A stretch of DNA of 64,000 bases, from NCBI GenBank assembly GCA_030704615.1, contig CM060734.1, positions 13,642,001 to 13,706,000 on the forward strand, written 5' to 3'. Below the pieces are notes generated by a model that searched no databases, had not been told where the DNA came from, and worked only from the letters and a program-made list of their open reading frames with translations. Source of the DNA: Takakia lepidozioides. Its lineage: Eukaryota > Streptophyta > Takakiopsida > Takakiales > Takakiaceae. Of the stretch, positions 1-9,320 are shown one piece after another (the first letter of the stretch is position 1; each line of letters begins with the position of its first letter). A program made the position numbers and the translations under genes.

Positions 1-1
1 T

Positions 2-1158
2 GCAATCCCCGGCGAGAGAGCAGTCACGGCTGCGGAGGGGGGAGTGAGCAGTGCGCGCGAGGGTGTCAGTTCGCCTCAATCAAAGGTGGTCGTCCTGGAG
101 GGCTCCCCTGCTGCTAGCCCTAGTAAGAAATAGAAAGCCCGTGAGAGGGCAAAAGAGAGGGCAAAAGAGCAGACGAGACAGAATGCTAGCCAGGAGGAAA
201 GAGAAAAGGCAGCTGAAGAGGCCAGGGGTGCCCAAATGACAGATGCCAATGTAAGCGAGGGACGCACAGAGACGGTGGATCCCTCCAAGACACCACAGAG
301 AGGCAGTAACACACCGGTTAGACCATCACGGGCAAGAGCAGCCCCCGCAATTACCCATACGGTGGAGAGTGGAGGAGAGGAAAGAACACCTGAAAGAGCA
401 CGGATTGTGCAAGTTCGAGGTGAAGCCAGGGAGAGGGCAGTAGAGACGGGGAGAGTGCTGGAGGTGGTTTCGCAGGTGGCTGACCCTGTTGAGGAGGACG
501 ACAGGGAGCTTTCTGACCAGGATGACATCCTCCCGGACATCCCTAGGCCCCAAACCCGGAGCATACAGGCTGGATTTGGCGGTCCTGGTGGGCTGCCGGA
601 AAACCCCTCTGCAGCAGACGTCATGTCTGAGGCGGATATGAAGTTGGCCGCTGCCAAGATGTTGGAGGCAACCCACAGCAACATTGGCAGGGTGCTGGGG
701 GGCATGGTGTACCCGGCCAAGCTTCGAATTCCCCTTTGCCGCTTGGTGTCATTGCAGGTGGTGAGACCTGCCCTCCCAGGCGATATCGACAAGCTGAAAT
801 TCTCTTTCCGGGATGGATATCGAATGGGGTCTGCCGCCTTTTACGTTTCCATTGAGAACGACCACGGAGCTTCCCGTGCCCACACTTCCGATGAGGTGGA
901 CAAATGGGGTCCCCATTGGCAAACGCGAAATGAGGAGTTCGAGAGATCGATTGCTAGTGATCCTCTTTTCCAGCACTTGTCCGGTAAGATGTTCTACGTG
1001 TGGGACGGCAATCATCGCCTCCTGGCATGGATGGAGCACATTGCCCAAGCCCACCCCAACGACCTCGATTGGCATTTCGCCGTGGATTGTGTTGTGCTGA
1101 AGGTTGCGGGGCCCAAAGATCGCAGTCTTCTCAAAGCTGCAATGGCCGACATCAACTC
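2..1158 (+). CDS. exon 1: charged N-terminus and ParB/sulfiredoxin-like domain
   Basis: The frame is open from base 2 to a TAG at 131 and then from 134 to the donor GTAAGC at 1159. The first ATG after the stop is at 236 and gives 308 residues. Residues 1-130 are Glu/Arg-rich and low in complexity. From about residue 160 the pattern fits a ParB-N fold: IPLCRLVSLQVVR, then IDKLKFSFRDGY, a strand AFYVSI, and after an insert of about 45 residues the hallmark FYVWDGNHRLLAWME, equivalent to the G-x-H-R signature of ParB and sulfiredoxin. The minus-strand copy keeps QLKLHFENV, FSIENEDG and a GHRLLAW remnant. ParB-type domains bind DNA and, in CTP-dependent members, hydrolyse CTP; whether this one does either is unknown. 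Assignment rests on motif pattern alone. Confidence 0.5.
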
Positions 1159-1276
1159 GTAAGCTACAACCCCTCTCGCTTTTGGACTTTGAATTTGGAA
1201 GTCATTTCATTGCGAATCCTCATATATGATGAAAATTCCCATTTCAGTATTGTTTGATGGAAATGTGGCACTGCAG

Positions 1277-2374
1277 GGTGACTGAGAATGCCTTCATTGC
1301 CACCAACTTGTCCCATATGCTCTTCCGAGTGAAGGATGTCGGGAAGCAGGGGGTGCAAGAGTTTGCCAATTCCCTCAGTGCCGACCTCCTGCGCAAGTCG
1401 GAGGCAAAGGCAGACAGAACCTGGTATAGGCTGAGCGTCGACGCCATGGTGGACTACATATTTCGGGTAAAGCTCCTGACAGTTTTGTTGAGCTAATCTG
1501 TCTCTCCTCCCCCAATAGAAGAAATTGTGTTGAGCAGGATCTCTAATCTTATGTGCGCATTCTTGACAGACGAAAATACAGCAGGATTTGGCACATGCGC
1601 GGAGGTTCTACATGGAGTCAGAGGAGAAGAATCCAACCCTCCCGGAACTCGAATCGTATGTCAAAGCTGCGGAGGTGAGGGCCCGCATAAAGTACAAGTC
1701 GCGGATGGTAAAGTACGTGGCCATAGCTGATCCCGCCCTTGGTGCCGACTTTCTGGTGGAGGTGGGGAAGCACTACTCTCGCGCTCTGAAGCCCACGATG
1801 ACATTGGAGAAGCTCCATCGTCTAGCCACATCCTGTGTGGATGCAACAGAAAAGGTGATACATTCTTAACCAAATTGTGGTGGCAACAACTCCTTTTTGT
1901 GGTGTTTGGCGCTTACGAATATGCTGGGTGGTTGGACAGACCCGGTGGCTCCAAATCTGGAATGGTTCCCAAAGTACCAGGGACATGTGGAGCTTCCCCA
2001 AACCGGACAAACTCTCTGACCCCACATTCGACATGTGGATGAACCGCATGACATGGTGGTTTCAGGTACTTCCCCACGCTTCGTTTGGGGCTTCTACTCT
2101 AGTAGGGGGTGGATTCATTGTATTTTTTGAGGAAAGCGATCTGATGGACAATCTCCACAGGTGACGACGAATGCGCAAGAGCAGCTGGACACACAAGCAC
2201 ATCAGTTCAAGATGGAGATATCTCCTGCAGCAGAGAGCCTACGTGACTATGTGACGAGGTACTTTCTGCTCTACAAAACCAACCTATTTTTCGGGAGATA
2301 GCAGATGCTCGCCGGAGCCACGAGTTCACCGACCAGCCGAACGCGGACAAAGCAGCAATGCGCCTTCTGTACAG
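1277..2374 (+). CDS. exons 2-5: conserved linker of the family B protein
   Basis: Four short exons (1277-1466, 1570-1854, 1940-2065, 2161-2374) separated by introns of 103, 85 and 95 bp. I recognise no known domain. They are supported by strong similarity to the minus-strand copy: CRVTENAF and HMLFRV in exon 2, KYKSRMVK with HYSRALKPTMTLEKLH in exon 3, MTWWFQ at the end of exon 4, and DYVTR with KAAMRLLYR in exon 5. Exon 5 holds a 1-base frameshift near 2290-2297, within CTATTTTTCGGG: the frame before it reads KTNLFF and the frame after it reads REIADARRS, matching the paralogue. A TAG follows if no shift is allowed. This part probably forms a helical connector between the ParB-like and MTase-like parts. 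Confidence 0.55.
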
Positions 2375-3172
2375 GTACATACGCGCTGCCTTTCTTTCAA
2401 GTCCTGGCATTTCAGGATGTTAGAGGCCTCAAGTGGTGTTAGGGAAAATGGCGCCGAATTTCCAGTCAGGGCTCCGAAAATGGCTAAGTCCCTAGACTGG
2501 CTGCCCGGAACTGGAAATTCGGCGCCATTTTCAAGTTCCAGGCCCTATTGCCGTCCAGGGACTTAGCCATTTTCGGTCTAAGTCCCTAGGGTGGCTGGCC
2601 CGGAACTGGAAATTCGGCGCCGTTTTCCAGTTCTAGGCCCTATTGCGTCCAGGGACTTAGCCATTTTCGGGCTAAGTCCCTAGACTGGCTGGCCCTGAAC
2701 TGGAAATTCGGCGCCATTTTCCAGTTCCAGGCCCTATTGCCGTTCAGGGACTTAGCCATTTTCGGGCTAAGTCCCTAGACTGGCTGGCCCTGAAGTGGAA
2801 ATTCGGCGCCATTTTCCAGTTGTAGGCCCTATTGCCGTTCAGGGACTTAGCCATTTTCGGGCTAAGTCCCTAGGGTGGCTGGCCCGGAACTGGAAATTCG
2901 GCGCCGTTTTCCAGTTCTAGGCCCTATTGCCGTCCAGGGACTTAGCCATTTTCGGGCTAAGTCCCTAGACTGGTTGGCCCTGAACTGGAAATTCGGCGCC
3001 ATTTTCCAGTTCCAGGCCCTATTGCCGTTCAGGGACTTAGCCATTTTCGGGCTAAGTCCCTAGACTGGCTGGCCCTGAAGTGGAAATTCGGCGCCATTTT
3101 CCAGTTGTAGGCCCTATTGCCGTTCAGGGACTTAGCCATTTTCGGACCTCATTGTGTTTTTCATGAATGCAG
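2375..3172 (+). repeat. intron 5 with a 95-bp tandem repeat array of hairpins
   Basis: The 798-bp intron holds about seven tandem copies of a 95-bp unit. The marker GGGACTTAGCC starts at 2558, 2652, 2747, 2842, 2937, 3032 and 3127. Each unit contains a stem-loop, GGGACTTAGCC with loop ATTTTCG and GGCTAAGTCCC, plus the half-palindrome GGAAATTCGGCGCCATTTTCC. The other introns of this gene are only 80-120 bp. The matching intron of the minus-strand copy (34412-34556) has a single palindrome of the other flavour, AATGCGGTGCCGCATTTC. So the same intron acquired related palindromes in both copies, independently or with later replacement. Confidence 0.85.
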
Positions 3173-4295
3173 GTACTGTAAGTTCTCCCTTTTGGAGAAA
3201 GGTCATCTGTCTTTCGAGCCACCATTCTTCCTGGCATGGAGGAACCCTGGGGCTGACTCCATGTACACTGACGATATTGTGAAGGAGTGGCATCTGGAAC
3301 ATTTGCGTGATTGCCCTTGGTATGTGGACCTTCCGCCCGGCTCGCTCGACCCATCCGAGTTTCAATTGAAGCTGGATGCTGAATTCCGACGAAACCGGGC
3401 TCCGCTGCCTCCATTGGGTGCAAAAGAGGCAAAAGCGCTTGCGAACTCCAGGAAAGCGGCAGAGCTTGCTCAGGCAGGAATTCAGGAGAAATTGCATGAG
3501 AAGAGTAAAGGTCAAAGGAAAAGGACAAGGAAACAGGTGACTGCAGTAACACCCAAAAAGAAGAAAACCATCGGGGCATCGGAGGAGGCGCAGGAGGGGA
3601 CCCAAGAGAGTGACTCGGACGACGACTTCGTTCAAGGTCCTTTGACTGCTGTTGGTCCTACCAAGTCACCGGTCGTCCGGGTTCCCAAGTCAGTTCGGAG
3701 TGGGACTGGCTCTGCCAAGAAGTTGGCATTTGAGGGCGAGCCTACACGCCGGTATTCGGCGGTGACGTTTACGCACAGGCCAAAGCTAGAACCTCCAACC
3801 ATCATCCAACGCGTCAATGAGAGCTTCCTTGACGCTCTCGCTGCCAGGGCGAAGAAGGTGGCACACAACAAGTCTCTGGCGGAGCAGAAGGGGAAAGCCA
3901 AGAAGAGGGCTGGCGGTACAGAGCCTAAAGACACCCCTGGTTTTGAAGCCATGATGGAATTCTTCACGGTTGTGAGCACGAATTGCAAGAGCACTCGGAG
4001 GGGGGTTGAGGTGGAGAGAGCTTGCGACATGATTCTCCTCGACATTCCAGATGGGGAGCTGCTGGAGGGCCTGGATGGTGTGCCCACCTGGAACAGGTTT
4101 ACTGAGGACTACTGGAAAGCCGGGTTTGGGCTGGCGGGGATGCTTCTGGATGACGGTGGATGTGTGCTTGTCATTGCCACGAGAGGGAAGACCACAGAGA
4201 ATGCGGTGGCAAGGTGGACACCGAAAAGTGTCACCCCGGTCCTCCTCAGAAAATGGTTCTGCATCAGTACGCAGGGGTTGGAACAGAGGGCCAAA
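3173..4295 (+). CDS. exon 6: Lys-rich segment and methyltransferase motif IV-like region
   Basis: The longest exon, 374 codons. It begins after a TGCAG acceptor at 3172 and ends at an unusual donor, GTGTAA, at 4296; the neighbouring GTAAGT would put a TAG in frame, so I prefer the weaker site. Early residues EPPFFLAW and CPWYVDL are conserved in the minus-strand copy. A Lys/Arg-rich middle with TPKKKKT may be a nuclear signal. Near the end, CDMILLDIPDGE sits where beta-class amino-MTases place the catalytic (D/N/S)PP(Y/F/W) motif, followed by WNRFTEDYWKAGFGLA and a strand GCVLVIATRGK. The catalytic-like site reads D-I-P-D, not DPPY, and this variant is conserved in both copies. That means either a diverged enzyme or a non-catalytic family. 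Confidence 0.55.
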
Positions 4296-4384
4296 GTGTA
4301 AGTTATCAATCTTTGCATTCACTTCATATTGTGGTGTATGTTAAGTAGACCCTGGAGTTGATCCCTTCTTTGTTGGATGTGCAG

Positions 4385-4932
4385 ACATTAGTGTTTGAGG
4401 CATATTGCTTTGTGAAGAGAGGGTCTACGTTCAAATTCCGCAACGACGGTCGTCTTGTTGATGCCGCTGTGGACCCTATAACCTACGATGTCCTCTACAA
4501 CTATGTGCCCCACTCTAGTATGCCGAAGGACACAAAGACAGGCAAACCGTGGCGGTACAGCCAGACCCGGAGCCCTGCTTTCATCCAAACCCTCATGGAG
4601 ACGTGCTCGGATGTCCAAGGGCGGATTCTGGACCTCACATGCGGCACGGGTAAGCCTTCACGTGCTCAGTTTGTCCCCTGGCCCGACTGCAATTGCATGC
4701 CGCAAGCTATTAACCGCCCGCTTTGTTCCTCAGGTGCTTCAATGTGGGCAGGGACGTTGTCCGACATGCATGTGTTCGCCTTCGAGCCAGATACTGCCCT
4801 CCACAACTCGGAACTTGCAGCGGCTGAACGTCTGTCGAAAGAGGAAGAGGTGTCCTCGGAGGATGAGGAAAAATCCGAGAAGGAGCAGGGGGAGGAAGTT
4901 GGGATCGAGGCCGAGGAGCCCCCGGTTTACGA
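4385..4932 (+). CDS. exons 7-8: methyltransferase SAM-binding motif I-like region and acidic tail
   Basis: Exon 7 (4385-4649) encodes AYCFVKRGSTFKFR, then YSQTRSPAFIQTLMETC and ILDLTCGTG. Exon 8 (4734-4932) continues the motif as GASMWAGTLSDMHVFAFEPD. The whole resembles motif I of beta-class N4/N6 DNA MTases, where a glycine-rich LDPF-x-GSGT loop lies at the C-terminus after the catalytic motif and is followed by a strand ending in an acidic residue (here FAFEPD). The intron splits the glycine loop. The minus-strand copy has VLDLICGTG and the same intron position and exon length. The remaining residues are Glu-rich. The order, motif IV first and motif I later, is the circular permutation typical of beta-class enzymes. 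Confidence 0.55.
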
Positions 4933-5061
4933 GTGAGTGGTGGCATTGTAAGTTGCCTCCAGATTTCATGAGGCACCTCCCTCCGCTCTCTTATTTCATT
5001 GAAAACCCTTTCTGGTTGTGCTGGTATTGACATTCTTGAAGTGGATTTGTTCTTACTGTAG

Positions 5062-5520
5062 GATGCCAAGTACTGCCGGAGGGACGTCTACACCGGAGTA
5101 CATGGGCAGGAGGAACGTGCCTTTTTTTGCCAGGGGGGATTTCATGCCTAGTCCAGAAAGGGAGTACATCCTTCCTACTTATGCTGCCCGGCTTGCTTCG
5201 GTGTCCATTAGGAGGTGTTCCGAACGTAGTCGTGTACAGCAGATTTTAGACGAGGCAAGCCTCAAGAAAATGAAGATGAGGGAGGAGGCAGCAGCTATTA
5301 GAGCCCGTCGGGCTCGTAGATTTGTCTTGGATTTTGCTGAGAAAGTGGGGGAGAAGACGCAGAAGATTCCCAGGAGGTGAGGTGGACAGTCCCCCAAGGA
5401 GAGGACGGGATTTTTGAGAGGCATAGTGGAACTGATGCATCACAGAGCTCGGAGGATGAGGGGGATGAGGGGGATGAAGAAGAAGGTGGGGCAAGTTCCT
5501 CGGAGGGTGTAGGAGAGTAG
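5062..5520 (+). CDS. exon 9: C-terminal exon of the family B gene, frameshifted
   Basis: It starts after an acceptor TGTAG at 5061, completing a Glu codon begun in exon 8. It encodes NVPFFARGDFMPSPEREY and YAARLAS-x-SIRR, which align with the minus-strand copy (NVPFFARADFMTSPMRDY, YAAKLA, AIRR). Read straight, this frame ends at 5380. The continuation homologous to other copies (EVRWTVPQGEDGIFE and an acidic Ser/Glu tail to the TAG at 5518) is in another frame, so a frameshift lies near 5342-5350. A third copy of this tail is at 18882-19070 on the minus strand. The function of this exon is unknown. Confidence 0.55.
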
Positions 5521-5583
5521 TGCCCATTCCGGCTATGACAGTTAGAACACACTTGTATAGACGTGGCTTGCCACAAAATTTGC

Positions 5584-5589
5584 AATAAA
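5584..5589 (+). promoter_or_regulatory. poly(A) signal of the family B gene
   Basis: AATAAA lies 64 bp after the stop codon of exon 9, inside GCAATAAAATGTTGC. The position suits the 3' end of this gene. Confidence 0.5.
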
Positions 5590-5691
5590 ATGTTGCATTT
5601 CAAGTCCACTGGTGCCACATTCCAACTTCACATGACCCTATTTCCGTGCCTCCTAACCCTATTTCCGTGGACTCACAATGGTCTGCTCATG

Positions 5692-5765
5692 CTTTTTTTT
5701 TTTCCGCTCATGCTCATGCCGCTCATGCTCATACCGCTCATGAAATAGCAGCCCCCATCCCACGC
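5692..5765 (+). repeat. right terminal inverted repeat of family B copy 1, with flanking 9-bp target duplicate
   Basis: Subterminal GCTCATG(CC) repeats lead to GCTCATGAAATAGCAGCCCCC ending at 5756; read inward from the end this is GGGGGCTGCTATTTCATGAG. The next nine bases, ATCCCACGC (5757-5765), should be the target duplicate; the intact retroelement sequence at 7915-7928 reads CATCATCCCACGC, so the insertion sits inside it. The left end of this copy lies before the window. Confidence 0.7.
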
Positions 5766-6731
5766 AAGCTGTAATTGTTGATTGCGCGCGATAGGGTAGC
5801 GATATGCGTAACCCTCAAATCGGCCAATTCCTTCTGCAAGTCCTCGTGATCAAGGGCTTCTGCTGCTACGACTTGCAATCCCTCAACTAAATCACGGAGC
5901 TTCGTTGCAAAAGACGATTGGCTGCTTGCATCCTTGCCTCCCGACACCACCATTGCAACACTGGTATTAACTGCCGCCAGTGTTGAAGCCCTTTCATTCG
6001 CTTTGCTCGACTCTGGTTTATCGATAATCATGGTAGCAATCACATCGGCTGGGGCCGGTACCTTCAATCGATGCTGCAAAATCATAGACAAATAGATTGC
6101 ACAGTTCAGTATGTCTGTCTTCCCACTCTTCCTTTTGGAGATCAATTCCTCATGGATCTAATTCCCACAAACAAACTCTGCCCAATTGAGTTGAAAACCT
6201 TGAAATGTTGATACCGCCGCATTCGATTGTGACCGGGCTACATCACTTTCTTCAATGCCAATCGACTAACTGCGAACTTCATCCATTCCATTAACTCTGG
6301 CTTAATCGCCTTGGCAACAGCCCAGCCTCCCGTCTGATTACATGCGGTGGAGCCCCCCTTGAAGTAATCCTCAGGAACAAAAGACTCGTCCTTAAAACCA
6401 TCGACATCAAAACCGGCCCGAGGCAGTAGCAAGACTTCCGTGACAATATCTCAATGTTATTCACTGTTCCAGTCCTAGTAACAGGATCATAAGAATTATA
6501 GAATTGCATGACCGTGGCCATACTGGCCTTTGGCAGACTCTTCGCAGACAATAACAAGAACTCTAACATCCCGGACTGTCTCCACTGTGCTCTCTGCTCA
6601 CGACCGCCCATAATCAAATTAATATCTCCCCCTCGCAACTCCCCCGCCATCATTGAAACTGCTCCTGGCAAATACTGATGCACAGCTTTCTTCACCATCC
6701 TGATGACTTTCCTCACCTCTCGGAGAAACAC
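5757..6731 (-). pseudogene. gag-like ORF of the deleted Ty3/gypsy element, first tandem copy
   Basis: The upstream frame (6731-6291) starts MFLREVRKVI and continues with GMLEFLLLSAKSLPKAS. The next (6432-6238) contains VDGFKDESFVPEDYFKGG. The third (6145-5757) starts ISKRKSGKTDILNCAIYL and ends in a Leu/Ala-rich coiled-coil-like stretch, ATKLRDLVEGLQVVAAEA. The three frames do not join: there are frameshifts and a TAG near 6155. Position just after an LTR and before integrase suggests gag, but I see no zinc knuckle. It is truncated at 5757 by the family B element. Near-identical copies lie at 7920-8894, 10838-11636, 11869-12360 and 61236-61700. Confidence 0.5.
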
Positions 6732-6739
6732 TCTCTCTC

Positions 6740-7084
6740 TCCACTCGCTGCACTCACACTTCTTATTACGACAAACTATCTGAGCTGCAAGAACAATGGA
6801 CAGACAGTGAAAATGGCAAGAAGGGCCCCACTCCTATCTATCGCACATGATGGCTTAACCTAACAGCTGTCATATACGGCTACGATCGTCCTACGACCAT
6901 AAAGAACTAACCGTCTCGACCCAATCTATCGGCTGTGACAAACGGCGGCGCTTTGTACACTCATAATGACTCTCTGTACCCTTCGCATTGACTTCAATCA
7001 TTCTAGATAATCTAGTGTTTTTTTTAAAATAAAAATAAATAAAAATTGAATTGACTAATAGCTGATTGACACCCCCTCCCACTT
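6740..7084 (-). repeat. LTR 5' portion and polypurine tract of the deleted Ty3/gypsy element, copy 1
   Basis: On the minus strand a purine tract AGTGGGAGGGGG (to 7072) is followed at 7071 by TGTCAATCAGCTATTAG, a typical PPT-LTR junction 26 bp after the integrase stop. The LTR 3' end is not clear; the gag-like ORF begins about 340 bp later. Copies begin at 9234 (minus) and 60902 (plus). Confidence 0.6.
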
Positions 7085-7109
7085 AACCTAAATTCTGCCC
7101 ACAGAATCA

Positions 7110-7913
7110 TCAAGTAAGAAATAACTTAAGACGATCGCCGTTTATCCGTGTCGGCACCGGGTCGCCATTGATGGTAGCCAATTGTATCGAGCCATTTGGA
7201 AAAGCTTCCACCACCCGGTATGGCCCGAGCCATCGCATCTTCAATTTACCAGGAAATTTTTGAAAACGACTATCATAAAGAAGTACCAAATCTTGAGCTT
7301 TAAACATCTTGGGTTTAAGACGGCTATCATAATAGTCCTTCCGTCGCAATTGTGTGACTTCAATGTTCTGTAACGCCTGTCGACGAAGTTCATCCAACTT
7401 GACTAATTGCAACAGACGAGCCGATAGGGACGGAACATCGCCCAACCGTTCCTCAATAGCTATGCGGAGGGAAGGAATTTCAAGCTCGATAGGCAATATT
7501 GCCTCTTGTCCATAAACCAACTGAAATGGAGTAAATCCGGTAGTGACTTCAAATGCAGTCCGATAGGCCCATAATGCGGAGAATAGCTTCGTGTCCCAAT
7601 CACTGCCAGTACCAGAAATTGTCTTCGTTAAAATCCCACATAGCAACCCATTGGTGTTCTCAGTCTGGCCATTAGCCCGTGGGTGATAAGGTGTAGTTTT
7701 CCGATGTTTAATTACATACTTAGAAGTCATCTGCTCAATAGTAGAATTCAAGAAATGTGTACCACGATTGCTCACAAGCTCTCGAGGACAACCAAATCGA
7801 GTGATGACATTCTCATAAAGAAACCGTGCCACAACCTTGGCTGTATCGGTGCGGGTGGCCATTGCTTCAGCCCACTTAGTCACGTATTCGGTCGCAATAT
7901 CGCTTCTGACCAT
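7110..7913 (-). CDS. Ty3/gypsy integrase, core and C-terminal part
   Basis: An open frame of 267 residues ending just before the polypurine tract. It shows the integrase core: YVTKWAEAMATRTDTAKVVA, then RFGCPRELVSNRGTHFLN (second catalytic position; the usual Asp of SD-x-G is Asn here), then TTPYHPRANGQTENTNGLL with the catalytic Glu. FTPFQLVYGQEAILP is a classic Ty3/gypsy signature. The C-terminus carries a GPY/F-like module (MRWLGPYRVVEAFPNG). The catalytic SDRG-to-SNRG change suggests loss of activity; the copy at 10577-10837 keeps SDRG. Upstream it would be fused to the gag-like coiled coil, but a 2-bp insertion (GCGCGCGA against GCGCCA at 10863) breaks the frame near 7945. No chromodomain follows. 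Confidence 0.8.
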   Translation of the reverse strand: MVRSDIATEYVTKWAEAMATRTDTAKVVARFLYENVITRFGCPRELVSNRGTHFLNSTIEQMTSKYVIKHRKTTPYHPRANGQTENTNGLLCGILTKTISGTGSDWDTKLFSALWAYRTAFEVTTGFTPFQLVYGQEAILPIELEIPSLRIAIEERLGDVPSLSARLLQLVKLDELRRQALQNIEVTQLRRKDYYDSRLKPKMFKAQDLVLLYDSRFQKFPGKLKMRWLGPYRVVEAFPNGSIQLATINGDPVPTRINGDRLKLFLT

Positions 7914-7919
7914 TGCATC

Positions 7920-8894
7920 ATCCCACGCAAGCTGTAATTGTTGATTGCGCGCGATAGGGTAGCGATATGCGTAACCCTCAAATCGGCCAATTCCTTCTGC
8001 AAGTCCTCGTGATCAAGGGCTTCTGCTGCTACGACTTGCAATCCCTCAACTAAATCACGGAGCTTCGTTGCAAAAGACGATTGGCTGCTTGCATCCTTGC
8101 CTCCCGACACCACCATTGCAACACTGGTATTAACTGCCGCCAGTGTTGAAGCCCTTTCATTCGCTTTGCTCGACTCTGGTTTATCGATAATCATGGTAGC
8201 AATCACATCGGCTGGGGCCGGTACCTTCAATCGATGCTGCAAAATCATAGACAAATAGATTGCACAGTTCAGTATGTCTGTCTTCCCACTCTTCCTTTTG
8301 GAGATCAATTCCTCATGGATCTAATTCCCACAAACAAACTCTGCCCAATTGAGTTGAAAACCTTGAAATGTTGATACCGCCGCATTCGATTGTGACCGGG
8401 CTACATCACTTTCTTCAATGCCAATCGACTAACTGCGAACTTCATCCATTCCATTAACTCTGGCTTAATCGCCTTGGCAACAGCCCAGCCTCCCGTCTGA
8501 TTACATGCGGTGGAGCCCCCCTTGAAGTAATCCTCAGGAACAAAAGACTCGTCCTTAAAACCATCGACATCAAAACCGGCCCGAGGCAGTAGCAAGACTT
8601 CCGTGACAATATCTCAATGTTATTCACTGTTCCAGTCCTAGTAACAGGATCATAAGAATTATAGAATTGCATGACCGTGGCCATACTGGCCTTTGGCAGA
8701 CTCTTCGCAGACAATAACAAGAACTCTAACATCCCGGACTGTCTCCACTGTGCTCTCTGCTCACGACCGCCCATAATCAAATTAATATCTCCCCCTCGCA
8801 ACTCCCCCGCCATCATTGAAACTGCTCCTGGCAAATACTGATGCACAGCTTTCTTCACCATCCTGATGACTTTCCTCACCTCTCGGAGAAACAC
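7920..8894 (-). pseudogene. gag-like ORF of the deleted Ty3/gypsy element, second tandem copy
   Basis: Base-for-base companion of the copy at 5757-6731, shifted by 2163 bp, with the same frame breaks (frames 8894-8454, 8595-8401 and 8308-7880). This copy is not interrupted and runs into the integrase frame at 7913, but the 2-bp insertion near 7945 changes the reading to NNYSLRGMMQW instead of the NQQLQLAWDDA seen in the less damaged copy at 10577-11222. Confidence 0.5.
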
Positions 8895-8902
8895 TCTCTC
8901 TC

Positions 8903-9247
8903 TCCACTCGCTGCACTCACACTTCTTATTACGACAAACTATCTGAGCTGCAAGAACAATGGACAGACAGTGAAAATGGCAAGAAGGGCCCCACTCCTAT
9001 CTATCGCACATGATGGCTTAACCTAACAGCTGTCATATACGGCTACGATCGTCCTACGACCATAAAGAACTAACCGTCTCGACCCAATCTATCGGCTGTG
9101 ACAAACGGCGGCGCTTTGTACACTCATAATGACTCTCTGTACCCTTCGCATTGACTTCAATCATTCTAGATAATCTAGTGTTTTTTTTAAAATAAAAATA
9201 AATAAAAATTGAATTGACTAATAGCTGATTGACACCCCCTCCCACTT
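8903..9247 (-). repeat. LTR 5' portion and polypurine tract, copy 2
   Basis: Second copy of the PPT-LTR junction (LTR start at 9234), identical to the one at 7071 in the bases I compared. Upstream of it only the last 80 bp of integrase remain before the junction at 9320. Confidence 0.6.
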
Positions 9248-9320
9248 AACCTAAATTCTGCCCACAGAATCATCAAGTAAGAAATAACTTAAGACGATCG
9301 CCGTTTATCCGTGTCGGCAC

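Larger units (their letters stand above)
2..5520 (+). pseudogene. family B nine-exon gene: ParB-like domain plus permuted DNA methyltransferase-like domain
   Basis: Nine exons are inferred from GT-AG sites and from comparison with the second copy on the minus strand at 32058-36105: 2-1158 (5' end open), 1277-1466, 1570-1854, 1940-2065, 2161-2374, 3173-4295, 4385-4649, 4734-4932 and 5062-5520. Exon phases join cleanly and exon 7 is 265 bp in both copies. The product would have a low-complexity charged N-terminus, a ParB/sulfiredoxin-like domain with VWDGNHRLLAW, a linker, a Lys-rich segment, a methyltransferase-like domain in permuted order and an acidic tail. ParB-N domains fused to N4/N6 DNA methylases are known in phages and prophages; the relationship here is my inference. 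Decay: in-frame TAG at 131-133, a 1-base frameshift in exon 5 near 2290-2297, and a frameshift in exon 9 near 5342-5350. The host element ends at 5756, so this is transposon cargo rather than a host gene. Confidence 0.6.
5757..9320 (-). mobile_element. tandem 2163-bp units of a deleted Ty3/gypsy element (LTR, gag-like, integrase)
   Basis: Positions 5757-7157 and 7920-9320 are direct copies offset by exactly 2163 bp and look nearly identical. On the minus strand the order is: integrase end (9320-9240), LTR start at 9234, gag-like ORF, integrase (7913-7110), polypurine tract, LTR start at 7071, gag-like ORF, then the family B insertion. Protease, RT and RNase H are missing between gag-like and integrase. 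This is therefore a non-autonomous element whose copies share LTRs in tandem, as expected after unequal exchange between LTRs, although an assembly duplication is not excluded. The array is cut on the right by another LTR at 9321. Confidence 0.7.

Noticed and set aside
76-792. 238-residue minus-strand ORF opposite exon 1
   Set aside because: Low-complexity antisense shadow of the charged N-terminal exon, which is supported by homology and splice sites.
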